Shown here: positions 48,554-59,622 of the stretch, piece after piece
Numbering within the stretch: position 1 is the first letter of the stretch
Layout of the letters: the number at the start of each line of letters is the position of its first letter
Assembly (NCBI RefSeq): GCF_016219575.1
Contig: NZ_JACRMG010000039.1
Coordinates: forward strand, 49,189-113,188
Origin: Bradyrhizobium sp.
GTDB taxonomy: Bacteria; Pseudomonadota; Alphaproteobacteria; Rhizobiales; Xanthobacteraceae
Direction: 5' to 3'
Length of the DNA: 64,000 nucleotides
The notes under the pieces: model-generated
Told to the model about the DNA's origin: nothing
Database searches by the model: none
Seen by the model: only the letters and a program-made list of their open reading frames with translations
Position numbers and translations under genes: made by a program

Positions 48554-51500
48554 ATGCGCGTTCTCAGCGTTCCCCTTTCCGTGCCGTTCCTGCGCACCGT
48601 CATCGCGGCGCTGGTCGACGGCCGCCTGTTGGAAGGCTTTGAGGCGCGCACGCAGCCCGAACGGCTGGCCAGCGCGACGCTTTACTTGCCGACCCGGCGC
48701 GCAGGACGGCTGGCGCATGGCATCTTTCTCGATGTGCTCGGCACCGATGCCGCGATCCTGCCGCGCATCGTTGCGCTCGGTGACATCGACGAGGACGAGC
48801 TCGCCTTCTCGGAGGATTCCGAGCCGGGCGGCATCGCCCCGCTCGACATTCCACCGAAGCTCGGCGAACTGGCGCGCCGGCTGGCGCTGACAAGGCTGGT
48901 CGCCGCCTGGGCCAGGCGTCCGGTGCTGTCGCCACTGGTGGTCGGCGGCCCCGCGTCCACGCTCGCATTGGCCGGCGATCTGGCGCGGCTGATCGACGAC
49001 ATGGTGACGCGCGGCGTCGACTGGAGCGCGCTCGACCGCCTGGTACCGGACCAGTTCGATGAATACTGGCAGCACTCGCTGGAGTTCCTGCAAATCGCGC
49101 GAGAATTCTGGCCGGCTTTTCTCGCCGAGGAGAACAGGATCGAGCCCGCCGCACGCCGCGACCTGCTGATCGAAGCCGAAGCGGCGCGGCTGTCGCGACA
49201 TGCCGACGGACCGGTGATCGCCGCAGGCTCCACCGGCTCGATGCCTTCGACCGCAAGATTCCTGCATGCCGTCGCGAAGTTGCCGCATGGCGCCGTGGTG
49301 TTGCCGGGCCTCGATACCGAACTCGACGAGGAGTCCTGGGACAGCATCGGCGGCGCAAGAGGCGACGACGGAAGATTTACGACGTCGCCGTCGTCGAACC
49401 ATCCGCAATATGCCATGCACGCCCTGCTTGACCGCTTCGGCATCAAGCGCGGCGATGTCGAGATTCTCGGCGCGCCTTCGGCGGAAGGCCGCGAAGTCCT
49501 GATGTCGGAGGCGATGCGGCCGTCCGGCGCCACCGGGCAATGGCATGACCGGCTGCGGCAGCCCGCCATCGCGGCACACATCACCGCCGGCATGAAGAAG
49601 CTTGCCGTGGTCGAGGCGCCCAATCCCGAGATGGAGGCGCTGGCGATTGCGGTCGCGATGCGCGAGGCGCGGCATCTCGGCAAGTCGGCTGCGCTGGTGA
49701 CGCCGGACCGCGCGCTGGCGCGGCGCGTGACCGCCGCGCTCGGCCGCTGGCATCTCGCCTTCGACGATTCCGGCGGCGATGGACTGATGGAAACGCCGGC
49801 CGGCATCTTTGCGCGGCTCGCTGCCGAGGCCGCGACCAGAGGACTGGAGCCGCCGACGCTGCTGGCGCTGCTCAAGCATCCGCTGTTCCGGCTTGGTGAC
49901 GCTCATGGCGCCTTGAAGCGCGGCATGGAGGTGCTCGAGCTGGTGTTGCTGCGCGGCACGCGCCCGCAGGCCGGAAGCGAGGGCCTTGCCGCCGACTTCG
50001 TGCGCTTCCGCGACGAACTGCACAAGCTGAAGAGCAACGAGACTTCATCGCTCCATCGCGCGGAGCCGCGCACGAGAGTGGGCGATCGCGACCTCGACCA
50101 GGCGGAGTTGCTGATATCTGCGCTTCACAAGGCGCTGGCGCCGCTCGAAGGTCTTTCATCCTCCAGCCCGCATGACTTTGCCGAACTGGCGCAACGCCAT
50201 CGCGAGGTGCTGGCAGGTCTCTCCGCCGACGAAAACGCGGTTGCCTCGGCATTCGAAGGCCAGGACGGAATGGCGCTGGCATCGGCCTTTGACGATTTGC
50301 TCGGCCGGCAGCAGAACACCGGCCTCATGGTCGAGATCTCGGACTATGCCGAAGTATTCCAGGCTGCCTTTGCCGACCGCATGGTGCGGCGGCCCGAGCA
50401 GCCGGGAGCGAGGCTCCACATCTTCGGCCAGCTCGAGGCGCGGCTGACGGAAGCCGACCGCGTGATACTCGGCGGTCTCGTCGAAACCGTATGGCCGCCC
50501 GCACCGCGCGTCGATCCCTGGCTGAGCCGACCGATGCGTCACGACCTCGGCCTCGATCTGCCGGAGCGGCGCATCGGCCTCTCCGCTCACGACTTCGCGC
50601 AACTGCTCGGCCATGAGGATGTCATCCTCACGCATTCGGCCAAGGTCGGCGGTGCGCCGGCGGTGGCTTCGCGATTCCTGCACAGGCTCGAAGCCGTCGC
50701 GGGCGAAGAGCGCTGGAAGGCGGCGAGGAAGGCCGGCGACAACTACGTCTACTACGCCGGCGCGATCGATCAGCCGGCTGAAGTCAGGCCGATCGACCAG
50801 CCTGCGCCCAAGCCGCCACGCGAGACGCGACCGACGAGACTTTCGGTAAGTGCGATCGAGGACTGGCTGCGCGATCCCTACACGATCTATGCCCGCCACA
50901 TCCTGCGGCTCGATCCGCTCGATCCCGTGGACATGCCGCTATCGGCCGCCGATCGCGGCTCTGCAATCCACGCTGCGCTGGGCGAGTTCACGCAGACCTA
51001 TTCCGGCCGATTGCCCTCCGACATCCTGGGCGCGTTGCGCAGCATCGGCGAAAAGCATTTCAAGCCGCTGATGGAGCGTCCGGAAGCGCGGGCGTTGTGG
51101 TGGCCCCGGTTCCAGCGCATCGCGCGCTGGTTCGCCGATTGGGAGACCGCGCGGCGCGGCGATCTCGGCGCTATCCTCGCCGAGATCAAGGGCGACCTCG
51201 AGATCGCGCTCGACAACGACAGGAAATTCATCCTGTCGGCGCGCGCCGACCGCATCGAACGCCGCCACGACGGCAGCTATGCCATCCTCGACTACAAGAC
51301 CGGCGCACCGCCGACGGCGAAGCAGGTGCGAATGGGCCTGTCCCCGCAGCTCACGCTGGAGGCGGCGATCCTGCGCGCAGGAGGCTTTGACGGGATCGAC
51401 GCCGGCTCTTCGGTCGGCGAACTCGCCTATGTCAGGATCAGCGGCAACAATCCGCCGGGTGAGCACAAGGCGCTGGCGCTGAAGATCAGGCAGAACGACA

Positions 51501-51697
51501 CGCCGCAGCCGCCCGATGAGGCGGCTGACCATGCGCGGGCGCAGCTCGAGGCGCTGATCCGCCGGTTCGAGAACCCGGATGAGCCTTATCGGTCGCTGGT
51601 GCTGTCGATGTGGACTGCCCGTTACGGCGACTACGACAACCTTGCCCGCGTCAAGGAATGGTCCGCCGCGGGCGGCATTGCACTGGAGGAATGGTGA
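48554..51697 (+). CDS. addB: Double-strand break repair protein AddB
   Basis: AddB is the second subunit of the AddAB helicase-nuclease, which processes DNA ends for RecA-dependent recombination and recognises Chi-like sites. The 1047-residue protein begins with a degenerate helicase half (LYLPTRRAGRLAHGIFLDVL) and ends with a RecB-type nuclease domain (about 765-1040; SVSAIEDWLRDPYTIYARH, then ILDYKTGAPPT), where the Asp of LDYKTG is catalytic. It has the alphaproteobacterial form, shorter than Bacillus AddB. The addA start lies inside its last codons. Confidence 0.93.
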   Translation: MRVLSVPLSVPFLRTVIAALVDGRLLEGFEARTQPERLASATLYLPTRRAGRLAHGIFLDVLGTDAAILPRIVALGDIDEDELAFSEDSEPGGIAPLDIPPKLGELARRLALTRLVAAWARRPVLSPLVVGGPASTLALAGDLARLIDDMVTRGVDWSALDRLVPDQFDEYWQHSLEFLQIAREFWPAFLAEENRIEPAARRDLLIEAEAARLSRHADGPVIAAGSTGSMPSTARFLHAVAKLPHGAVVLPGLDTELDEESWDSIGGARGDDGRFTTSPSSNHPQYAMHALLDRFGIKRGDVEILGAPSAEGREVLMSEAMRPSGATGQWHDRLRQPAIAAHITAGMKKLAVVEAPNPEMEALAIAVAMREARHLGKSAALVTPDRALARRVTAALGRWHLAFDDSGGDGLMETPAGIFARLAAEAATRGLEPPTLLALLKHPLFRLGDAHGALKRGMEVLELVLLRGTRPQAGSEGLAADFVRFRDELHKLKSNETSSLHRAEPRTRVGDRDLDQAELLISALHKALAPLEGLSSSSPHDFAELAQRHREVLAGLSADENAVASAFEGQDGMALASAFDDLLGRQQNTGLMVEISDYAEVFQAAFADRMVRRPEQPGARLHIFGQLEARLTEADRVILGGLVETVWPPAPRVDPWLSRPMRHDLGLDLPERRIGLSAHDFAQLLGHEDVILTHSAKVGGAPAVASRFLHRLEAVAGEERWKAARKAGDNYVYYAGAIDQPAEVRPIDQPAPKPPRETRPTRLSVSAIEDWLRDPYTIYARHILRLDPLDPVDMPLSAADRGSAIHAALGEFTQTYSGRLPSDILGALRSIGEKHFKPLMERPEARALWWPRFQRIARWFADWETARRGDLGAILAEIKGDLEIALDNDRKFILSARADRIERRHDGSYAILDYKTGAPPTAKQVRMGLSPQLTLEAAILRAGGFDGIDAGSSVGELAYVRISGNNPPGEHKALALKIRQNDTPQPPDEAADHARAQLEALIRRFENPDEPYRSLVLSMWTARYGDYDNLARVKEWSAAGGIALEEW

Positions 51698-54600
51698 AGG
51701 CTCCGCGCACGATCCCGCCGCCAGTCCGCGATGCGCAGGCCCGCGCCTCCGATCCCGCGGCGTCGGCCTTCGTGTCGGCGAATGCCGGCTCGGGCAAGAC
51801 GCATGTGCTGGTGCAGCGCGTGATCCGCCTGTTGCTATCGGGCGTGCCGCCGGAAAAGATCCTCTGCCTCACCTTTACCAAGGCGGCCGCCGCCAACATG
51901 GCCGAGCGCGTGTTCACCACGCTCGGCCATTGGGTAACGCTCGACGACGACGAGCTCGATGCCGCGATAAGCAACGCCGGCATCGCGCATCCGACGGCGA
52001 AAATGCGCAGGTCCGCCCGCGAGCTCTTTGCGAGCGCGCTGGAAACGCCGGGCGGGTTGAAGGTGCAGACCATCCACGCGCTGTGCACGCGCCTGCTGCA
52101 GCAGTTCCCTTTCGAGGCCAACGTGCCGGCCCGCTTCACTGTGCTCGACGACCGCGACCAGGCCGAGATAATGGAGCGCGCCAGCCTTGCCGTGATGCTC
52201 GACGCTTCGCGCGCCCCCGACAGCGCCATCGGCCGCGCCTTGCTGACCGCCATGGCGAGCGCCGCCGACGTCACCTTCAAAGATATCCTGCGCGAGGCGT
52301 GCCTCAGCCGCGATCATTTCATGGCCTGGACCGATGCCGCCGGCAGCGCCGGCGCAGCGGCACAGCAGGTGTCGTCGGTGCTTGGCCTGGACGATACTGA
52401 TCGCCTTGACGACATCGAGCGCGAGATCGTCGACGGGCCGAACCTGCCGCGATCGCGTTGGGAGGAGTTCGCGCGCGCGCTCGAGCTTGGTGCCAAGACC
52501 GAGCGCGACAATGCGGACCGGCTGCGCGCGGCCCTGGCGACAACAGGTACGGCCCAGGCCGACGAGTATCTTTGCGTGTTCTTGACCGATACCGAACGGA
52601 CGTTTCGCAAATCGGTCGTGACCAAGAAGTTTTCGGACGACAATCCAGCGCTTGGGCGGTTGCTCAATGCCGAGCGGGAGCGGCTTCCGGCCCTGATCGA
52701 AAAGCGCCGCGCGCTGATGGTGCGCGACCGCACCGAGGCCCTGCTGCATATCGCCATTGCGGTCGCCGCCAACTATCGGCGCGAAAAGCTGGAACGCGGC
52801 CTGCTCGACTATGACGACCTGATCGACAGGACGCTGGCCCTGCTCGCAAGCGGCGCGTCCGCCTGGGTGCACTACAAGCTCGACCGCGGCGTCGATCATG
52901 TGCTGATCGACGAGGCCCAGGACACCAGCCCCCGGCAATGGGACATCATTGCGCATATCATCTCGGAATTCACCACGGGCGCGGGTTCGCGCGACGGCGT
53001 GGTGCGCACCGTGTTCGCGGTCGGCGACGAGAAGCAGTCGATCTTCTCTTTCCAGGGTGCCGCGCCGCGGGAATTCGATGCGCGGCGATGGGAACTGAAG
53101 AAGAAGTTCGAGGACGCCGCACTGAAATTCGAGTCCATTCCGTTCACCTATTCGTTCCGCTCGGGACAGGCGATCCTGAAATCCGTCGACCATGTGTTCC
53201 GCGAAGAGGCGATTTATCGCAGCATCCACGCGGAAAAGGCCTATCCGCTGCACGAGGCTCTGCCCGATGCCGGCCCGAGCCGGATCGATCTCTGGGAGCT
53301 TTCGGTCGCCGATGACAAACAGGACATCGAGGGCTGGCGCGCGCCGTTCGACGGCGTGCCGGTAACGAGCGCCGAGGTGAAACTGGCGAAACGCATCCAG
53401 GCCGAGATCAGGCGGCTCGTCACCGGCAACACCATGACCGGACGTCTCGGCGATCGCCGCCGTCTCTCCTATGGCGACGTGTTGGTGCTGGTGCGCCGAC
53501 GCGGCAATCTGTTCGATGCCGTGATCCAGGCGCTGAAGCACGCCGGCGTCCCCGTGGCCGGCGCTGACCGGCTCAAGCTCACCGAGCACATCGCAATCAT
53601 CGACCTGATGAGTCTTGCCGACGCCCTGCTGCTGCCGCAGGACGATCTGGCGCTCGCCGTCGCCCTGAAGAGCCCGCTGTTCGGCCTCGGCGAGGAAGAC
53701 TTGTTCACGCTCGCCTGGAATCGCAAGGGATCGCTGCGCGTATCGCTGACTGCGCACGCTGACGGAAACAGCAGGCTCAAGGATGCGCTCGATCGCCTCG
53801 AGCAATGCGAGCAACGCTTCCGCACCGAGACTCCGTTTGCGTTCTATGCCTGGCTGCTCGGCGGTGACGGCGGCCGTGCGCGCATCCTGCGCCGGCTCGG
53901 ACATGAGGCCAATGACGCGCTCGACGAATTCCTCGAGCTGGCGCTCGCCTATGAGAGGAAAGCCCCGGCGTCGCTGCAGGGGTTCATGGCCTGGCTGCGC
54001 GCCGCCGACACCGAGGTGAAGCGCGACATGGAAATCTCGCGCGACGAGGTTCGCGTGATGACCGTGCACGGCGCCAAGGGTCTGGAAGCCTCCGTTGTGA
54101 TCATGGCCGACACCACGACATCGCCATCGGACACCCAGCGCCTGCGGCTCGTTCGCGTGCCGCGGGGAAATGGCGGTGAGGTCATGGTCTGGGCCGGGCG
54201 CAAGGCGGACGATCCGCCCGGCGTAGCCAGCGCGCGCATTGCGATGCTGGAGGAGACCGAGCATGAATATCGCCGCCTGCTTTATGTCGCGATGACGCGC
54301 GCGGCCGACCGGCTGATCGTCGCCGGCTGCATGCCAGGAAACCGGAACAGCGTCCGTGAGGATTCCTGGTACGATTTGGTCGAGCGCGGCCTTGCGAGCT
54401 CCGGTCTGGCATTCGAGGAGATCCCGGCCGACGACGGTGTGGTGAAAAGCTACAGGCGAGCCGAAGACGAAAAGACCGTGGCGGAAGCCGACGCCGACGC
54501 CGCAGCAAACTTGCCGGTCTCGCTGCCCGATTGGCTGCGCGTGCCCGCTCCGCCCGAGCCGTTCATCGACACCAGGCTGCGGCCCTCCGATCCCGGTGAG

Positions 54601-55170
54601 GGCGAGGCCACGACCTTCCGCAGCAGCGAAGCGATCGCGCAGCGCGCCCGTGCGTTGCAGCGCGGCGTGCTGGTGCATCGCCTGCTGCAATCGCTGCCCG
54701 ATCTCGCCGCCGGCCGCCGCCGCGATCTCGCGCTGGATTATCTCGTCCGCAATGCGGAGACCTGGACAGACTCCGAACGCGAGGCGCTGGCGGCGCAGGT
54801 GCTGGCGCTGATATCCGAGCCGCGCTTTTCGGCGGTGTTCGCGCCCGGCAGCCGCGCCGAGGTGCCGATCGTCGGCCGGCTGGAGGGACGGCTGGTTTCC
54901 GGCCAGATCGACCGGCTGGTGGTGACCCCGGCCGAAATCCTGATCGTGGACTACAAGACCAACCACGCGCCGCCGGCGACGCCCGAGGAGGCCCCCCAGG
55001 GCTATGTCCGGCAGCTTGCCCTCTACCGGGCGGTGCTTGGAAAACTTTATCCCCAGCAGCCCGTCCGGGCGGCGCTGCTTTGGACCGAAACCCCTGATTT
55101 GATGGAGATTTCCACCTCCGCGCTGGACGCGGGCCTCGCATCCTCATCATCTCGGCGTGAGCCTGCTTGA
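51691..55170 (+). CDS. addA: Double-strand break repair helicase AddA
   Basis: AddA is a superfamily 1 DNA helicase with a C-terminal nuclease. The 1159-residue protein has Walker A (ANAGSGKTHVLVQR), Walker B (HVLIDEAQDTSP), motif III (VGDEKQSIFSFQG), the later VMTVHGAKGLEASVV and YVAMTRAADRLIVAG motifs, and the C-terminal nuclease VDYKTNHAPP. The ATG at 51691 has GGAGGA just upstream, inside addB, whose stop it overlaps; the track start 27 codons earlier is inside addB. It is transcribed with addB and runs to 88 bp before trxA. Confidence 0.95.
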   Translation: MVKAPRTIPPPVRDAQARASDPAASAFVSANAGSGKTHVLVQRVIRLLLSGVPPEKILCLTFTKAAAANMAERVFTTLGHWVTLDDDELDAAISNAGIAHPTAKMRRSARELFASALETPGGLKVQTIHALCTRLLQQFPFEANVPARFTVLDDRDQAEIMERASLAVMLDASRAPDSAIGRALLTAMASAADVTFKDILREACLSRDHFMAWTDAAGSAGAAAQQVSSVLGLDDTDRLDDIEREIVDGPNLPRSRWEEFARALELGAKTERDNADRLRAALATTGTAQADEYLCVFLTDTERTFRKSVVTKKFSDDNPALGRLLNAERERLPALIEKRRALMVRDRTEALLHIAIAVAANYRREKLERGLLDYDDLIDRTLALLASGASAWVHYKLDRGVDHVLIDEAQDTSPRQWDIIAHIISEFTTGAGSRDGVVRTVFAVGDEKQSIFSFQGAAPREFDARRWELKKKFEDAALKFESIPFTYSFRSGQAILKSVDHVFREEAIYRSIHAEKAYPLHEALPDAGPSRIDLWELSVADDKQDIEGWRAPFDGVPVTSAEVKLAKRIQAEIRRLVTGNTMTGRLGDRRRLSYGDVLVLVRRRGNLFDAVIQALKHAGVPVAGADRLKLTEHIAIIDLMSLADALLLPQDDLALAVALKSPLFGLGEEDLFTLAWNRKGSLRVSLTAHADGNSRLKDALDRLEQCEQRFRTETPFAFYAWLLGGDGGRARILRRLGHEANDALDEFLELALAYERKAPASLQGFMAWLRAADTEVKRDMEISRDEVRVMTVHGAKGLEASVVIMADTTTSPSDTQRLRLVRVPRGNGGEVMVWAGRKADDPPGVASARIAMLEETEHEYRRLLYVAMTRAADRLIVAGCMPGNRNSVREDSWYDLVERGLASSGLAFEEIPADDGVVKSYRRAEDEKTVAEADADAAANLPVSLPDWLRVPAPPEPFIDTRLRPSDPGEGEATTFRSSEAIAQRARALQRGVLVHRLLQSLPDLAAGRRRDLALDYLVRNAETWTDSEREALAAQVLALISEPRFSAVFAPGSRAEVPIVGRLEGRLVSGQIDRLVVTPAEILIVDYKTNHAPPATPEEAPQGYVRQLALYRAVLGKLYPQQPVRAALLWTETPDLMEISTSALDAGLASSSSRREPA

Positions 55171-55258
55171 CCCGGCAAGGAGCCGTTCATAGGTTGGCCA
55201 CATGCTGTTCGGGCGCGATTCCCGCGCCCCCTTATCCTGTAAACGAACGAGGTATCCC

Positions 55259-55579
55259 ATGGCCGTTGGCAAGGTTTCTGACGCCGATTTCGAAGCCGAA
55301 GTGCTCAAGGCGAGCGGCCCTGTCGTGGTCGATTTCTGGGCCGAATGGTGCGGCCCCTGCCGCATGATCGCGCCCGCGCTCGACGAGATCGCCGGCTCCA
55401 TGGGCGACAAGGTCAAGATCGTGAAGCTCAACGTCGACGAGAGCCCGAAGACGGCGTCGAAATACGGCGTGATGTCGATCCCGACCCTGATGATCTTCAA
55501 GGGCGGCGAGATGGCTTCCCGCCAGGTCGGCGCTGCGCCGAAGGCAAAGCTGCAGCAGTGGATCTCCGCTGCCGTCTGA
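55259..55579 (+). CDS. trxA: Thioredoxin
   Basis: A 106-residue thioredoxin with the redox site WCGPC, the cis-proline SIPTLMIF loop and the [14 protein letters not shown] signature. It gives electrons to ribonucleotide reductase, peroxiredoxins and others. The track frame starts 19 codons upstream; the ATG at 55259 ([11 protein letters not shown]) follows ACGAGG. addA-trxA adjacency is usual in alphaproteobacteria. A strong terminator follows. Confidence 0.97.
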   Translation: MAVGKVSDADFEAEVLKASGPVVVDFWAEWCGPCRMIAPALDEIAGSMGDKVKIVKLNVDESPKTASKYGVMSIPTLMIFKGGEMASRQVGAAPKAKLQQWISAAV

Positions 55580-55605
55580 TCGGCTTTCGAATTGTGAATG
55601 ACGAA

Positions 55606-55630
55606 ACGGCCGGCTCAGCCGGCCGTTTTT
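55606..55630 (+). terminator. Intrinsic terminator after trxA
   Basis: A perfect 9-bp stem ACGGCCGGC/GCCGGCCGT with a 3-nt loop is followed by TTTTTGTTTT. It ends the divL-to-trxA block. Confidence 0.93.
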
Positions 55631-55643
55631 GTTTTGGCCGGAG

Positions 55644-56384
55644 CTAACCGACCCAGCCCGTCATCAGCGCGGATGCAAACTCCGCGTCGCCGTTGCGCCG
55701 CGCCAGTGCCGCCATCGCTTCGTGGTCGTAGGGAACGTGGCGGAAGGTCACGCTCCAGCCCGCAGGAGTCAGCTCCAGGATCGCGTAGCGGGCATCAGGC
55801 GTGCCCGCCTCAATCAGGTGCGGATACGGAACGTCGTAGGAGAAGCCGGGGCTGCCGACACTGCCGGGATTGACCACCAGGCGCCCGTCGCGAAGCCTCA
55901 CCGCGCGCGCGACATGGGTGTGGCCGCAAAGGATCAGCGATTGCGGGATTCCTTCCGCCTCCTTCTCGATCGAATCGAGGGGCGCCATCCTCACCGCCCC
56001 CTCGGGCGTCACGGCCTCCAGCCAGTAGGTGTTGTCGTCCACCGGCGTCGCATGGCAGAGATAGACCTGGTCGCGGAACACGCGCGTTGACGGCACCGTG
56101 CGTAGCCAGTCGAGATGACCGGGACTGAGCTGCGGGTAGGCGGGACGCTCCCACACGCCCATCTTCTCGAACGGCCGGTCAATCAGCCAGCGATCATGAT
56201 TGCCGAGCACGTGGACTGCATCCAGCGCCATCAGCATGTCCATGGTCCGCGCCGCATCGAGCGGCCCGCTAGCCATGTCGCCGAGATTGACGATCTCACC
56301 GACGCCATGCGCGCGGATGTCGGCGATGACGGCCTCCAGCGCGAGACGATTTCCATGCACGTCGGCAATGGCGGCAAAGCGCAT
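55644..56384 (-). CDS. Metallophosphoesterase, calcineurin-like (YfcE/MJ0936-type)
   Basis: A 246-residue di-metal phosphoesterase. All motifs are there: DVHGN (first metal, D and H), NLGDM (bridging Asp), GNHDRW (His and Asp catalytic pair), LCHATP and the final GHTHV. The fold and length fit small YfcE-like phosphodiesterases; the natural substrate is not known. It begins the minus-strand block and ends 63 bp from trxA (convergent), so the trxA terminator lies between them. Confidence 0.88.
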   Translation of the reverse strand: MRFAAIADVHGNRLALEAVIADIRAHGVGEIVNLGDMASGPLDAARTMDMLMALDAVHVLGNHDRWLIDRPFEKMGVWERPAYPQLSPGHLDWLRTVPSTRVFRDQVYLCHATPVDDNTYWLEAVTPEGAVRMAPLDSIEKEAEGIPQSLILCGHTHVARAVRLRDGRLVVNPGSVGSPGFSYDVPYPHLIEAGTPDARYAILELTPAGWSVTFRHVPYDHEAMAALARRNGDAEFASALMTGWVG

Positions 56385-56393
56385 CGGCGATTC

Positions 56394-57737
56394 CTATCCC
56401 GGCGGCGTGCCGTTCAGCGCCAGCACATGACCGGCAAGATAGAGCGAGCCGGTAACCAGGATACGCGGCGGCGTTTCATAGGCGAGCTTCGCCAGCGAAC
56501 GCAACGCCGCCTCGACGCCGTCGGCGATCTCCACGCGCATGCCGAGCTGCCGCGCCGCGTCGGCGAGGCGGTCGGGCTGCATCGCGTTGTCCGTATCGGG
56601 AATCGGCACCGCAACGATGTGACGGGTCTGTCCGGCAAAATTGGCGAGGAAGCCGCCGGCATCCTTGTTGCCCATCATGCCCGCGACGATCACGAGCTGG
56701 CGCGGCACGCGTTCTTCGAGATCGCCGAGCGCCGCCGCTGTGACGCGGCCGCCTTCGGCATTATGGCCGCCGTCGAGCCAGATTTCCGAGCCTGCGGGCG
56801 CGAGCTCGATCAGCCGGCCCGCCGAGAGCCGCTGCATCCGCGCCGGCCATTCGGCGCCGACGATGCCGGCCTCGAACGCGGCATGGCTGATCCTGAAGGC
56901 GTCTGTCGCGCGCAGCGTCGCGATCGCAAGCCCGGCGTTATCGAATTGATGGCGGCCGAACAGTTTTGGTGCGGCAAGATCCATCAGGCCGCGCTCGTCC
57001 TGATAGACGAGCCGCCCGCGCTCGATGCCGACATGCCATTGCTGACCGGCTGCAAACAGCGGCGCGCGCATGCGGCCAGCCTGCATCTCGATCACCGCCA
57101 TCGCCTCGTCGGCCTGCTCGGCACAGACCACAGGCACGCCGCGCTTGATGATGCCGGCCTTCTCGCCCGCGATCGAGGCCAGCGTGTCGCCCAGGAATTC
57201 CATGTGATCCATGCTGACCGGCGAGATCACGCTCGCCAGCGGCTTCTCGATCACGTTGGTCGAATCCAGCCGCCCGCCGAGGCCGACTTCGAGCAGCGCG
57301 ACATCGGCCGGGTTGTCGGCGAACAGGCAGAAGGCTGCCGCGGTCTTGCTCTCGAACACCGTAAGCGGCGCGCCGGCATTGGCCTGCTCGCAACGCCGCA
57401 GCGCAGCCGTCAGTTCAGCGTCGCCGGCGAGAACGCCTCCGCCGGCGCGGCCGAGCCGAAAGCACTCGTTGACCCGCACCAGATAGGGCGACGTGAAGGC
57501 ATGGACGCGATAGTCGGCGGCTTCCAGCGTCGCCCGCAGATAGGCGACGGTCGAGCCCTTGCCGTTGGTGCCGGCGACGTGGATCACCGGCGGCAAATTG
57601 CGCTCGGGATGGCCGAGCCGCTCCAGCACGCGGTGCATGCGCTCGAGGCTGAGGTCGATCTTGACCGGATGCAGCGCCGACAGCCGCGCGATCACTTCGT
57701 GGAGCGGCGAGGCGGGACTGGCCGCAGGCGCGTTCAC
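56394..57737 (-). CDS. folC: Bifunctional dihydrofolate synthase/folylpolyglutamate synthase
   Basis: FolC adds the first glutamate to dihydropteroate and extends polyglutamate tails on reduced folates. The 447-residue Mur-ligase-like protein has the P-loop [14 protein letters not shown], the omega-loop region [13 protein letters not shown] and the DGGHNAEGG motif in the C-terminal domain. It starts by overlapping the accD stop by 4 bp, as in other alphaproteobacteria, where accD-folC are paired. Confidence 0.95.
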   Translation of the reverse strand: MNAPAASPASPLHEVIARLSALHPVKIDLSLERMHRVLERLGHPERNLPPVIHVAGTNGKGSTVAYLRATLEAADYRVHAFTSPYLVRVNECFRLGRAGGGVLAGDAELTAALRRCEQANAGAPLTVFESKTAAAFCLFADNPADVALLEVGLGGRLDSTNVIEKPLASVISPVSMDHMEFLGDTLASIAGEKAGIIKRGVPVVCAEQADEAMAVIEMQAGRMRAPLFAAGQQWHVGIERGRLVYQDERGLMDLAAPKLFGRHQFDNAGLAIATLRATDAFRISHAAFEAGIVGAEWPARMQRLSAGRLIELAPAGSEIWLDGGHNAEGGRVTAAALGDLEERVPRQLVIVAGMMGNKDAGGFLANFAGQTRHIVAVPIPDTDNAMQPDRLADAARQLGMRVEIADGVEAALRSLAKLAYETPPRILVTGSLYLAGHVLALNGTPPG

Positions 57738-58675
57738 GCGTGCGGCGCAGCCGGCACCGATTCCGGCGCCGATATGATCTGCGTGGGATCGGTGACCTCG
57801 GGCGCCGGCTTGGATTCGGTCTCCGCCGCCGGCGACTTCATCAGGAGGCGGCAGAGCCGCGCCAGCGTCGGGCGCATCTCATGGCGATGCACCACCATGT
57901 CGACCATGCCGTGGTCGCGCAGATACTCGGCGCGCTGGAAACCCTCCGGCAGCTTCTCGCGGATGGTCTGCTCGATGACGCGCGCGCCGGCGAAGCCGAT
58001 GAGCGCGCCGGGCTCGGCAATCTGGACATCGCCCAGCATCGCGTAGGACGCGGTGACGCCGCCGGTGGTCGGATTGGTCAGCACCACGATGTAGGGCAGC
58101 TTTGCCTCGCGCAGCATCTGCACGGCTACCGTCGTACGCGGCATCTGCATCAGCGACAGGATGCCTTCCTGCATCCGCGCGCCGCCGGAAGCGGCGAACA
58201 CGATGAAGGGCGACTTCTTCTCCAGCGCGAGCTCCATGCCGCGCACCATGGCTTCGCCCGCTGCCATGCCGAGCGAGCCGCCCATGAAATCGAAATCCTG
58301 CACCGCGACCACGACGGCGGCGCCCTCCAGCTTGCCGTAGCCGACCTTCACCGCATCGTTCAGCCCGGTCTTGGCGCGGGCGTCTTTCAGGCGGTCGACA
58401 TATTTGCGCTCGTCGCGGAATTTCAGGGGATCGACCGTGACCTCCGGCAGCGCGATGTCGTACCAGGTCTCGTTGTCGAAGATCGACTTCAGACGTGCCA
58501 CCGCGCCCATGCGCATGTGGTAGTTGGAGCCGGGGATGACGAACTGGTTGGCCTCGACGTCCTTGTAGAACACGAGCTGCCCGGAATCCGGGCACTTGAT
58601 CCAGAGATTCTCCGGCGTCTCACGCCGCAGCATGTTGCGGATTTTCGGCCGGACGACGTTGGTGAGCCAGTTCAT
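57734..58675 (-). CDS. accD: Acetyl-CoA carboxylase carboxyltransferase subunit beta
   Basis: The beta subunit of the carboxyltransferase transfers the carboxyl from carboxybiotin to acetyl-CoA, the committed step of fatty-acid synthesis. The 313-residue protein has the crotonase-fold core ([54 protein letters not shown]). The N-terminal zinc ribbon of E. coli AccD (four Cys) is largely lost: the segment reads [20 protein letters not shown]...[11 protein letters not shown], with one Cys (28) and Ser31, Ile47 and Ser50 in the other three positions. Confidence 0.95.
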   Translation of the reverse strand: MNWLTNVVRPKIRNMLRRETPENLWIKCPDSGQLVFYKDVEANQFVIPGSNYHMRMGAVARLKSIFDNETWYDIALPEVTVDPLKFRDERKYVDRLKDARAKTGLNDAVKVGYGKLEGAAVVVAVQDFDFMGGSLGMAAGEAMVRGMELALEKKSPFIVFAASGGARMQEGILSLMQMPRTTVAVQMLREAKLPYIVVLTNPTTGGVTASYAMLGDVQIAEPGALIGFAGARVIEQTIREKLPEGFQRAEYLRDHGMVDMVVHRHEMRPTLARLCRLLMKSPAAETESKPAPEVTDPTQIISAPESVPAAPHA

Positions 58676-58789
58676 GGTTCGCTCCGAAATGCGGGTGGGT
58701 ACGCATTCATCTGGATTACCGGACTATATGGCGGCCCGGACAACCCCGGGCAAGCCATCTCTTGAAGCTAAATCGCAGGCAAAAATGGC

Positions 58790-59622
58790 CTATTCAGCCG
58801 CCTGCTTCGCTCCGCGGACGCCCTGCGCCAGCGAGGCCACCATATCAGCCACCGCCGCGACGGTCTTGCCGGTCGCTTTCCCCTGCGCATCGAGGCTATC
58901 ACGTAGCGCATCCACCAGTGCGGTGCCAACCACGGCGCCATTGGCCGTCTCCGCAATCGCGCGCGCCGCCTCCGGCGTGCGGATACCGAAGCCGACACAC
59001 ACCGGCAGCTTCGTATGCCGCTTGATGCGCGCGACTGCATCGCCAACGGCAGCGGAGTCGGCCGCAGCCGCGCCCGTGATCCCGGTGATGGAGACGTAAT
59101 AGACAAAGCCCGACGTGTTCGCGAGCACGGCCGGCAGTCGCTTGTCATCGGTGGTCGGCGTCGCCAGGCGAATGAAGTTGAGCCCGGCCTTCAGCGCGGG
59201 GATGCAAAGCTCGTCATCCTCCTCCGGCGGCAGGTCGACGATGATGAGGCCATCGACGCCGGCGGCCTTGGCATCCACGAGGAACCTGTCGACGCCATAG
59301 ATGTAGATCGGATTGTAGTAGCCCATCAGCACCAGCGGCGTGGCGTTGTCGTCCTTGCGGAAGCCGCGCACCAGCTCCAGCGTCTTCCTGAGCGTCATGC
59401 CGCCCTTGAGCGCGCGCAGACCCGCAGCCTGAATCGACGGCCCGTCCGCCATCGGATCGGTAAAGGGCATGCCGATCTCGATGACGTCGGCGCCGGCCTT
59501 GGGCAGCGCCTTGATGATGTCGAGCGAGGTGGCGGGATCGGGATCGCCGGCCATCAGGAAGGTGACGAAGGCCGAGCGGCCTTCCTTCGCGAGTTCGGCA
59601 AAGCGCGTGTCGATACGGGTGG

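Noticed and set aside
51835-54966. 1043-residue open frame on the minus strand opposite addA
   Set aside because: Same cause: codon bias leaves the antisense frame open. The addA helicase motifs on the plus strand are complete.
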